Assembly: GCA_900314365.1 (NCBI GenBank)
Contig: OMVH01000266.1
Coordinates: 1 to 18,155, forward strand
DNA length: 18,155 nucleotides
DNA from: an uncultured Prevotella sp.
GTDB taxonomy: Bacteria > Bacteroidota > Bacteroidia > Bacteroidales > Bacteroidaceae
Direction of reading: 5' to 3'
Below the pieces are notes generated by a model. That model was not told where the DNA came from. It was given only the letters and a program-made list of their open reading frames with translations, and did not search any database. Both the position numbers and the translations under genes were made by a program. The stretch's first letter is position 1, and every line of letters starts with the position of its first letter. This document shows positions 6,441-12,416 of this stretch, in pieces.

Positions 6441-6908
6441 TTATGCGATACTAATCTTGTCGATTCTGAGCTTGATGATGCCGCGCGGAATCTTTATCTC
6501 CGCCACGTCGCCCACCTTTTTGTTAAGCAGTCCCTGGGCGATGGGCGTCTTAATGGAAATCTTGCCTTCCTTAAGGTTAGCTTCGCTCTCGCTGACAATG
6601 GTGTAGGTCATCTTGCTCTTTGTAGCTAAGTTGGTCATCTCCACCTTTGAGAGAATCTGCACGGAGTCAGTGCTCAGACGTGAGGTGTCCACCACTTTTG
6701 CCTCGGCTATGGCAAGCTTTATCTTGTTGATCTTATCCTCAAGGTGGGCCTGAGCCTCCTTGGCTGCATCGTATTCGGAGTTCTCACTAAGGTCGCCTTT
6801 GTCGCGAGCTTCAGCAATAGCGGCTGATGCCTTCGGGCGCTCTACGGATTCGAGCTGTCGGAGCTCTGCCACGAGTTTGTCGTAGCCTTCTTGTGACATG
6901 TAAGCCAT
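6441..6908 (-). CDS. greA: Transcription elongation factor GreA
   Basis: This 155-residue GreA binds the RNA polymerase secondary channel and stimulates cleavage of backtracked transcripts. Residues 1-75 form the coiled-coil arm, with the tip GDLSENSEYDAA at 38-49, whose D39 and E42 correspond to the acidic tip pair known to act in catalysis. Residues 80-155 form the C-terminal FKBP-like domain (TYTIVSESEANLKEGKIS, TPIAQGLLNKKVGD). I chose the ATG at 6906-6908 (MAYMSQEGYDKLV), which is the usual family start. The upstream in-frame ATG at 6950 would add 14 non-conserved residues and would lie in the T-rich part of a leader terminator. The gene heads an operon with the HIT gene. Confidence 0.95.
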   Translation of the reverse strand: MAYMSQEGYDKLVAELRQLESVERPKASAAIAEARDKGDLSENSEYDAAKEAQAHLEDKINKIKLAIAEAKVVDTSRLSTDSVQILSKVEMTNLATKSKMTYTIVSESEANLKEGKISIKTPIAQGLLNKKVGDVAEIKIPRGIIKLRIDKISIA

Positions 6909-6947
6909 AATGTTGTTGTTTTTAATTGTAATTGCTGTAAACAAGGA

Positions 6948-6989
6948 CAATAAAAATAAAGAATTCTGACGCTCAGCGTGCCAGAATTC
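6948..6989 (-). terminator. Terminator-like attenuator in the greA leader
   Basis: On the minus strand a strong hairpin (GAATTCTG/CAGAATTC with inner ACGCT-C-AGCGT, 6961-6989) is followed directly by TTTATTTTTATTG. It lies between the greA promoter and the greA start, so it should stop part of the transcription and yield a short leader RNA of about 75 nt. In E. coli a terminator in the greA leader produces the small RNA GraL; whether this is equivalent is inference. Confidence 0.7.
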
Positions 6990-7027
6990 CCTCTTCTTAC
7001 TGTCTTTGCGATATTAACTAACTGTGT

Positions 7028-7059
7028 GCAAAGGTAGGTAAAGTTTTTGAACCTGCAAA
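7028..7059 (-). promoter_or_regulatory. Promoter of greA-HIT
   Basis: On the minus strand TTTG (7059-7056), a 19-nt spacer and TACCTTTGC (7036-7028) form a full Bacteroidota promoter. Start of transcription is expected near 7022-7024, upstream of the leader hairpin. Confidence 0.8.
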
Positions 7060-7207
7060 ACTTTTCCTTGTTTATTTTCTTGCGGTCACTTTACAGTCAT
7101 GCCGGGTGTGACGGGATTGGGGTGGAATGTTTCCTGTTGTTGAGTCTATGGCCGGGTGAGGATGATGTGATTTGATGCAAGTCAAGAAATAAGGGTGATT
7201 TGGGGAC
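7060..7207. other. Divergent intergenic region, nothing recognised
   Basis: This lies between the greA promoter and the palindrome at 7208. I see no gene, repeat or hairpin of note. Confidence 0.4.
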
Positions 7208-7221
7208 TGTTTGCGCAAACA
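7208..7221. promoter_or_regulatory. Perfect 14-bp palindrome, probable operator
   Basis: TGTTTGCGCAAACA is a perfect inverted repeat and directly abuts the TTTG -33 element at 7222. That position suits a dimeric DNA-binding regulator that activates or blocks the promoter. The regulator is unknown; the sequence does not resemble the AT-rich consensus of classical Fur boxes. Confidence 0.55.
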
Positions 7222-7254
7222 TTTGCTATCTGGGGCATAAAGTATTACCTTTGC
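7222..7254 (+). promoter_or_regulatory. Strong promoter of a short transcript
   Basis: TTTG at 7222-7225, a 20-nt spacer and TACCTTTGC at 7246-7254 match the Bacteroidota consensus fully. The predicted start is near 7258. Confidence 0.8.
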
Positions 7255-7257
7255 ATC

Positions 7258-7321
7258 GTGTTTTTCATAGTATTAGATTTAAGGTTAACAAAGGTTGGGA
7301 CTCAGCGGAGCCCCTTTTTTT
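7258..7321 (+). ncRNA. Predicted small RNA or terminated leader, about 65 nt
   Basis: Transcription from the promoter at 7222-7254 would run through AT-rich, unstructured sequence (including AGATTTAAGGTTAACAAAGG) and stop at the hairpin GGGACTC-AGCG-GAGCCCC (7297-7314, one A-C mismatch) followed by seven T. No open reading frame of useful length lies inside. It is either an independent small RNA or an attenuated leader of the Fur-family gene. The 5' end is inferred from promoter spacing. Confidence 0.55.
7297..7321 (+). terminator. Intrinsic terminator of the short transcript
   Basis: The stem GGGACTC/GAGCCCC has an AGCG loop and is followed by T at 7315-7321. It lies about 85 nt before the Fur-family start codon. 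Confidence 0.75.
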
Positions 7322-7376
7322 GTATATATGCCCAAGAAAGGTTCTCCGGGAGCTTCCTTATAACGTGAAAAACCGG

Positions 7377-7384
7377 TAACTTTG
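7377..7384 (+). promoter_or_regulatory. Candidate -7 box for the Fur-family gene
   Basis: TAACTTTG matches TAnnTTTG 21 nt before the ATG. No TTTG stands at the expected -33 position, so this is either a weak or an activator-dependent promoter downstream of the terminator. Confidence 0.45.
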
Positions 7385-7405
7385 TAAGCATAAAATCACA
7401 ATGTT

Positions 7406-7849
7406 ATGGAAGAAGATATATGGATGTCCATTCTCCGCAATCATCATGTCAGGCCGACGGCTAACCGCATCATCATCTTGCGCGCGCTTGATGCTGCCGA
7501 CAGAGCTCTAACCCTTCGAGAGGTAGAGGACCGTGTGCTGAGCATTGACAAGTCGGGAGTCTTCCGTGCACTCACGCTCTTCAGACAGAACCATCTTGTG
7601 CACGACATTGAGGATGGCGATGGGGTTGTCCGCTATGAACTATGTATGGGGTCGGGAGGAAAGAATGACGACGACCTTCATGTTCATTTCTTTTGTGAGC
7701 ATTGTCATCAGACCTTCTGCCTCTACGACTGTCCTGTACCGGAGATAAAGCTTCCGGAAGGCTATGTCGGCAGTGGTGTGAACTATGTAGTGAAAGGACT
7801 CTGTCCGGCTTGCGCCAGGAAGAAGGGGAGACCTACGGACCAGTTGTGA
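7406..7849 (+). CDS. Fur-family metal or peroxide-responsive repressor
   Basis: This 147-residue protein has an N-terminal winged helix (about 8-78: RPTANRIIILRAL, SGVFRALTLFRQNHLVH) and a C-terminal metal and dimerisation domain with the HVHFFCEHC motif at 92-100. Two Cys pairs, C97/C100 and C133/C136, should hold the structural zinc as in Fur, Zur and PerR. H92 and H94 are the usual second-site ligands. Sequence alone does not tell iron, zinc or peroxide sensing apart. SGVFRAL replaces the more common TVYRTL of the recognition helix region. The ATG at 7406 was chosen because it follows a -7 box closely and gives a normal N-terminus. It is the regulator closest to the 14-bp palindrome upstream, but a link is unproven. 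Confidence 0.9.
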   Translation: MEEDIWMSILRNHHVRPTANRIIILRALDAADRALTLREVEDRVLSIDKSGVFRALTLFRQNHLVHDIEDGDGVVRYELCMGSGGKNDDDLHVHFFCEHCHQTFCLYDCPVPEIKLPEGYVGSGVNYVVKGLCPACARKKGRPTDQL

Positions 7850-7916
7850 GTGAAGGCTTCTGAGGCGACGCTCCGTTAACGGCGGTTTTGCGACAATCAT
7901 CGTTATGAAATCTGAC

Positions 7917-7953
7917 GGGGCGCAGCATGGACTCATGTCCACTGCTGCGCCCC
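7917..7953. terminator. Stem-loop between convergent fur-type and manC-type genes
   Basis: GGGGCGCAGCA pairs with TGCTGCGCCCC and an inner TGGAC/GTCCA extends the stem. It lies between two convergent genes, so it probably ends transcription from one or both sides, although T runs are poor. Confidence 0.65.
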
Positions 7954-7987
7954 GCCAAGTTTTCAGTCTTCAGTCTGTCAGGATTGC

Positions 7988-9076
7988 TCAGACATAATCT
8001 TCGCCCTTCTTCATCTGCACCTCCGTGACGAACTTGCGAACAAGTCCCGATGAGTCCTCTTTCCGGCAGATGAGCAGTACGTTGCCTTGTTCAGCCACGA
8101 TGTAGCCCTCCAGTCCGTTGATGACTGCTAATTTCCCTTTGGGCAGTTTGATGATGCAGTTGTTGGTAGAGTCGAGCATCACGTCGCTGTCGATAACCAC
8201 ATTGTCGGCCTCGCTCCGTTTCATGGCCTCATAGATACCATGCCACGTTCCTAAATCTGCCCATCCGAAATCACATTTCATCACATACACATCGTCGCTC
8301 CGCTCCAGTATTCCGTAGTCGATGGAAAGGTTGGGGTAGGAGGGGAAGTGTTCCTGTATGTAAGCGTTCTCCTCGGCGATGCTCCATTTCGGACTGTTGC
8401 GGTCGAGGTTGCGGAGAACCACGGGGAGCAGTTGTGTGAAGCACTTCCAAAGGAAATCAGCTTTGGCCAGGAAGATTCCCGTGTTCCAATAGAACTCGCC
8501 ACTCTGCACGAACATGGTGGCAAAGTCGCGGTCGGGCTTTTCTGTAAACGACTTCACCTTATGTACGTCCTTTCCAGCTGCGGCTCCAATCTGGATGTAG
8601 CCGTAGCCCGGTTCGGGCCTGGTGGGCGGAACACCCATGGTGAGCAGGCTGTCGTGAGTTTCGACGAAGCTGAATCCTTCAGCCACATTCTCTCTGAAGG
8701 CCTCTTCGTTGAGTACTGCCTGGTCGGAGGGAGTGGCCAGAATGCTGGCGGCCGGATTGATGTTGTAAATGCGGTGGCACGCCCAGGCTACGCTTGGAGC
8801 CGTGTTTCGGTTGACAGGCTCGGCCAGGATATGGTCGGCATCCACCTGAGGAAGCTGTTCCATGACGAGAGGAAGATAGCTTTCCAAAGTATTGATGAAG
8901 ATGTTCTCCTGTGGAATGATAGCCGCAAAGCGATCGTAGGTTTGTTGCAGCTGGGTGCGCCCGGTACCAAAGAAATCGATGAATTGCTTGGGTTTGTCCT
9001 CTCTGCTGCAAGGCCATAGCCGTCTGCCTTTGCCTCCTGCCAGGATGACACAGTAATGGTTTGACGTTAAGCTCAT
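7988..9076 (-). CDS. manC: Mannose-1-phosphate guanylyltransferase
   Basis: This 362-residue cytoplasmic enzyme makes GDP-mannose from mannose 1-phosphate and GTP, feeding GDP-fucose and mannose-containing surface glycans. The nucleotide-binding signature ILAGGKGRRLWP is at 11-22. Further family motifs are EPVNRNTAP at 86-94, TPSDQ at 115-119, SFTEKP at 176-181 and FYWNTGIF at 195-202. The length matches the single-domain form; the C-terminal mannose-6-phosphate isomerase cupin of long ManC proteins is absent. No other GDP-sugar genes are adjacent, so it is probably a housekeeping copy. I found no full promoter upstream; the nearest is TAAACTTTGCC near 9130-9138 (minus), with one extra base between TA and TTTG. 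The symbol manC is the usual name; rfbM or cpsB are synonyms elsewhere. Confidence 0.93.
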   Translation of the reverse strand: MSLTSNHYCVILAGGKGRRLWPCSREDKPKQFIDFFGTGRTQLQQTYDRFAAIIPQENIFINTLESYLPLVMEQLPQVDADHILAEPVNRNTAPSVAWACHRIYNINPAASILATPSDQAVLNEEAFRENVAEGFSFVETHDSLLTMGVPPTRPEPGYGYIQIGAAAGKDVHKVKSFTEKPDRDFATMFVQSGEFYWNTGIFLAKADFLWKCFTQLLPVVLRNLDRNSPKWSIAEENAYIQEHFPSYPNLSIDYGILERSDDVYVMKCDFGWADLGTWHGIYEAMKRSEADNVVIDSDVMLDSTNNCIIKLPKGKLAVINGLEGYIVAEQGNVLLICRKEDSSGLVRKFVTEVQMKKGEDYV

Positions 9077-9344
9077 TTGTTTGTACAGATTTAAACTTAT
9101 GACGAAGTTACAACAAACTTGCGATATGGCAAAGTTTAGAACGCCTTTTCATGAGTTTTTATTGATAATTAAAGCGCATTTACGAAAAGAAACAATTTGG
9201 CTCTTGTCCCGTTTCCCTGTTGTCAGTCATGGCGTAAGCAGCGGTTGACGTGGCATTTTGGCGACAGCCGGAACGCAAGGGGAACAGGCTGTTTGCCTAT
9301 GTGTTTCTATGTTTGTAATAGGTATAAAAAAGCAAGCCTTTTTC
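9077..9344. other. Divergent intergenic region
   Basis: This should contain the manC promoter on the minus strand. I see no gene, repeat or clear hairpin. Confidence 0.4.
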
Positions 9345-9376
9345 TTTGTTATTCCTTTTGTTATCGCTATCTTTGC
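9345..9376 (+). promoter_or_regulatory. Promoter of the alkaline phosphatase gene
   Basis: TTTG at 9345-9348, a 19-nt spacer and TATCTTTGC at 9368-9376 match the Bacteroidota consensus. The start codon is 30 nt further on. Confidence 0.82.
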
Positions 9377-9406
9377 GGTTCAATTCAATCAAATTAAATC
9401 CAGATT

Positions 9407-10897
9407 ATGAAGAAACTCTTTCTTGCCTGCCTGACGCTCGTATCCGTGCTGTCGGCATCTGCGCAGGTCCAGCGGCCTAAGCTCGTGGTGGGTTTGGCTG
9501 TCGACCAGATGCGCTGGGACTATCTGTATTACTACAACGACCAGTTCGGAGACGGAGGACTGAAGCGACTGGTCAACGAAGGCTACAACTGCCAGAACAC
9601 GCAGATAAACTACGTGCCCTCCGTGACGGCTATCGGTCATCACAGCATCTACACGGGATCTGTACCAGCAGTGACGGGTCTTGCGGGAAACAACTTCCGT
9701 GACGGTGACCGATGGGTGTACTGCTGCGACGATGCCTCTGTCAAAGCTGTGGGCAGCGAGAACAGTGCGGGGCAGATGTCACCTCATTACATGTATGGTA
9801 CTACGATTGGTGACATGCTTCGTGTGGCTACCGACTATCGCTCGAAGGTGGTCGGAGTGTCCATCAAGGACCGTGCGGCCATTCTGCCGGCAGGACATGC
9901 TGCCAATGGGGCCTACTGGTATGACAAGAAAGCCGGTCATTTTATCTCGAGTACCTATTATATGGACGCACTCCCGCAGTGGGTAACTGAGTTCAACAAG
10001 ACTCACACGGAGCCTGGTTTCAATCTTATTGGTAGTCCGAAGGGTGTCACTTGGACTTTCGATATGGCGAAGGCGGCTATCGAAGGCGAGAAGCTGGGAC
10101 AGCGTGGCGAGACCGATATGATTTGCGTGAGCATTTCGCCGACGGATGCCATCGGCCACTCCTTTAGCACACGCGGTCCGGAGAATAAGGCTGTCTACAT
10201 GCAGCTCGACAAGGACCTGACCTCTTTCCTCAACTACCTCGATGCCAAAGTGGGCAAGGGCAATTATCTGCTCTTCCTCTCGGCCGATCATGGTGCCATC
10301 CACAACCCCAATCAGCTCAACGAGCATAACATCCGCGTGGGAGGATGGGACGGCGGAAAGACCATCAGCGACCTCAATGCCTACTTGAAAACGAAGTTCG
10401 GAGTCGACAAATTGGTGGAGCGCACCTATGCCACTTTTATTTATCTCAATCACAAGACGGTGCGTGAGGCCGGGCTGAAGCTGGAAGATGTGAAGGCCGA
10501 GGCTGTGAAATTCCTGCGTGAAGACCCGCAGTTCCTCTTTGCCTTCGACCCCGAGAAGGTGTCGACTGAGACGCTGCCTCAGGTGCTGCGCGAGAAGGTG
10601 ACCAATGGTTACTATCGCGGACGTAGCGGTGACCTCTACGTGGTGCTGCGTGCCAACTACTATGAGAGCAAGTTCGACAAGAGCTTCCGGGGCACTACCC
10701 ACGGCCAGTGGAATCCTTACGATGCCCATATCCCTCTTATCTTCTACGGCTGGCACGTCAATCATGGTGAGACGTCGGCCTTGACCCGCATCGTCGACAT
10801 CGCCCCCACCGTGTGTGCCATGCTTCATATTCAGATGCCCGATGCCTGTATCGGTACGGCCATTACGCAGGTTGCCGACCCGGCTATCAATCAATAA
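9407..10897 (+). CDS. PafA-like alkaline phosphatase, periplasmic
   Basis: This 496-residue protein of the alkaline phosphatase superfamily has a signal peptide (about 1-19, ASA then Q). It should release phosphate from phosphomonoesters in the periplasm. Visible active-site elements are D33 (VDQMRWDYL), the nucleophile T74 in PSVTAIGHHS, N95 or N96 (GNNF), K154 and R156 in SIKDRAAI, the zinc ligands D247 and H251 in SPTDAIGH, D294 and H295 in SADHGA, and H432 in TTHGQW. The nucleophilic threonine plus the Lys-Arg pair is the pattern of PafA-type enzymes, which are phosphate-insensitive and widespread in Bacteroidota. Residue roles are assigned by motif. The gene has its own promoter and a strong terminator, so it stands alone; no Pho box is evident. 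Confidence 0.9.
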   Translation: MKKLFLACLTLVSVLSASAQVQRPKLVVGLAVDQMRWDYLYYYNDQFGDGGLKRLVNEGYNCQNTQINYVPSVTAIGHHSIYTGSVPAVTGLAGNNFRDGDRWVYCCDDASVKAVGSENSAGQMSPHYMYGTTIGDMLRVATDYRSKVVGVSIKDRAAILPAGHAANGAYWYDKKAGHFISSTYYMDALPQWVTEFNKTHTEPGFNLIGSPKGVTWTFDMAKAAIEGEKLGQRGETDMICVSISPTDAIGHSFSTRGPENKAVYMQLDKDLTSFLNYLDAKVGKGNYLLFLSADHGAIHNPNQLNEHNIRVGGWDGGKTISDLNAYLKTKFGVDKLVERTYATFIYLNHKTVREAGLKLEDVKAEAVKFLREDPQFLFAFDPEKVSTETLPQVLREKVTNGYYRGRSGDLYVVLRANYYESKFDKSFRGTTHGQWNPYDAHIPLIFYGWHVNHGETSALTRIVDIAPTVCAMLHIQMPDACIGTAITQVADPAINQ

Positions 10898-10910
10898 GCA
10901 GCTTAGCTGC
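10898..10910. other. Small palindrome after the phosphatase stop
   Basis: GCAGCTTAGCTGC (5-bp arms, TTA loop) follows the stop codon immediately. It is probably part of the 3' end of the mRNA. Confidence 0.4.
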
Positions 10911-10917
10911 ATCGTCT

Positions 10918-10959
10918 ATCAAAAGAGGCAGGTTCCCGCAGGAATCTGCCTCTTTTGAT
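10918..10959. terminator. Bidirectional terminator between convergent genes
   Basis: Perfect 14-bp arms ATCAAAAGAGGCAG/CTGCCTCTTTTGAT enclose a 14-nt loop that itself pairs (TTCC/GGAA). A/T tracts on both sides let it act for the phosphatase gene (plus) and for the GH43 gene (minus). Confidence 0.92.
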
Positions 10960-10975
10960 GGGATGTGTGTCTGAG

Positions 10976-11944
10976 TTATCTCAGTTTGTTGGCCTCTACA
11001 CCCTTGAAGGTAATCTTCACCGGTTTGATGTAGCCTTTGGAGTCGAAGTACATCCGGTCGATGCACACCACGCGGTGGTTGCCGTTCTTATCGCCGAGTG
11101 GGTGACGGTGGTAGACGATATAATATTTCTTACCCACGCGCAGCACGGAATGATGTCCGGCTCCAGTGGCCACGCGCGAATCCTGTTGCAGAATCTTGCC
11201 GATACGGCGGAAGGGGCCTGTCGGACTGTCGCTGATGGCGTAGGCCACACTGTAGTCGGGGCCAGTCCAGCCACCTTCCGACCACATGAGATAGTATTTG
11301 CCCTGGTGCTTCATCATGTAGGGGCCTTCCACATAGTGCTCGGGAGTGATTTCCTTGTAGTAGCTTCCGTCGTCGAAGGGTACGAGACTGAGCAGGTCGT
11401 CCGAGAGGCGCACCACGTTGCAGTGGCCCCATCCACCGTAGTACATATAGTATTTGCCGTCGTCATCGCGGAACACATTCTGGTCGATAGGTTGTGCGCC
11501 GTTGACAATGTCGCCGATAAGCGGTTTCCCGATGGCATCCTTATAGGGTCCTTCCGGCTTGTCGCTCACGGCCACTCCGATGCCACCCACTTCGCCTTTA
11601 TGCACATCATTGGCTCCGAAAAAGATGTAGTACTTTCCGTTGGCCTTTATCACAGAGGGTGCCCACATGGCGCGTCGTGCCCAACTCACATTGGCTTTGT
11701 CGAGCACGCGTGGGTGTTTGGTCCAGTTGACAAGGTCGGGAGAGGAGAAGGCGTCCATGAAGGTCTGCTCGTCGTAGGGGTAGGAATAGGTGGGGAATAT
11801 CCAGTATTCATTGCCATAGACGGTAACTTCGGGGTCGGCATACCATCCTGGGAATACGGGATTGCCACTGGTTTGTTTCTTCTGTGCCATGCTGCCGGCG
11901 GCTGTGAGAGCCAGCAGGGCGAGGAGGAGAGGTAGTCGTTTCAT
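10976..11944 (-). CDS. Secreted GH43 glycoside hydrolase
   Basis: This 322-residue single-domain five-bladed propeller enzyme has a signal peptide (about 1-20, SMA then Q). GH43 members act mostly as alpha-L-arabinofuranosidases, arabinanases or beta-xylosidases on plant hemicellulose or pectin; the exact activity cannot be read here. The three catalytic carboxylates fit: base D37 in GWYADPEV, pKa modulator D154 in PIDQNVF and acid E206 in YVEGPYM. Blade motifs such as KYYIFFGAND, KYYMYYGG, KYYLMWSEG and KYYIVYHRH repeat as expected. There is no carbohydrate-binding module. It lies 27 nt after a small gene of unknown function and a helicase gene, all on one strand, and is probably transcribed with them, which is an odd partnership for a glycan hydrolase. 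Confidence 0.88.
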   Translation of the reverse strand: MKRLPLLLALLALTAAGSMAQKKQTSGNPVFPGWYADPEVTVYGNEYWIFPTYSYPYDEQTFMDAFSSPDLVNWTKHPRVLDKANVSWARRAMWAPSVIKANGKYYIFFGANDVHKGEVGGIGVAVSDKPEGPYKDAIGKPLIGDIVNGAQPIDQNVFRDDDGKYYMYYGGWGHCNVVRLSDDLLSLVPFDDGSYYKEITPEHYVEGPYMMKHQGKYYLMWSEGGWTGPDYSVAYAISDSPTGPFRRIGKILQQDSRVATGAGHHSVLRVGKKYYIVYHRHPLGDKNGNHRVVCIDRMYFDSKGYIKPVKITFKGVEANKLR

Positions 11945-11971
11945 TGTTTTTGTTGTTTGGTTGTGATTTCT

Positions 11972-12388
11972 TTATTCTGTGAGTTTCTTTGTGCGGTTAT
12001 TGTCAAGCAGTTCCTTCACCTCCCTGATATGCTCCCTTCTCATGAGTGAGAGGTCGGTGCTGTGGGTGTCCACGAAGTCAAGGAGACGGAAAGCCTTTTC
12101 CAGAAGCATATCCTTGAGCGGATGCAACTTAAAGGTGCTTTCGGCGTACCATAGTTCGGCGAGCATTTCGAGCTTGCGCAGTTGTTCCCCGGGCTTCCAT
12201 TCGTTGCGGGAGTATTCGATAGCTTCTTCGACGGTGAGGTTGCGCAGTGTCCTGTAGTCGCCCACGTATTGACGGTAGATGTCCATCAGGTCCTCATCAG
12301 TGCGCTGGTCGATGTCTTTCTGAAGGAAGCGTCCGATGGCAGCCATGAATTCTTGGATAAGCCGGATGAAATAGTCGCGTTGTAGCAT
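11972..12388 (-). CDS. Small helical protein of unknown function
   Basis: This 138-residue protein has no signal peptide and no membrane segment, so it should be cytoplasmic. The sequence is almost wholly predicted helix, rich in Leu, Glu, Arg and Lys (MLQRDYFIRLIQEFMAAIGR at the N-terminus, later AEYLWYAEST-like and MRREHIREVKELL segments). The N-terminus resembles proteins annotated as DUF6483-like in related genomes, but I hold this only as a weak impression. It lies 28 nt after the helicase gene and 27 nt before the GH43 gene on the same strand. Even spacing suggests one operon. The protein could be a helicase accessory or an unrelated hitchhiker; no function is proposed. Confidence 0.7.
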   Translation of the reverse strand: MLQRDYFIRLIQEFMAAIGRFLQKDIDQRTDEDLMDIYRQYVGDYRTLRNLTVEEAIEYSRNEWKPGEQLRKLEMLAELWYAESTFKLHPLKDMLLEKAFRLLDFVDTHSTDLSLMRREHIREVKELLDNNRTKKLTE

Positions 12389-12416
12389 TGTTGTAATGAA
12401 TGATTGTTGTTAGGGT

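Noticed and set aside
6909..6950. Upstream greA start adding 14 residues
   Set aside because: The extra residues are not family-like and lie next to the T tract of the leader terminator; MAYMSQEGYDKL is the usual GreA start.
7208..7221. Classical Fur box in front of the Fur-family gene
   Set aside because: TGTTTGCGCAAACA has a GC core and does not resemble the AT-rich Fur or PerR consensus; it is kept only as an operator of unknown binder.
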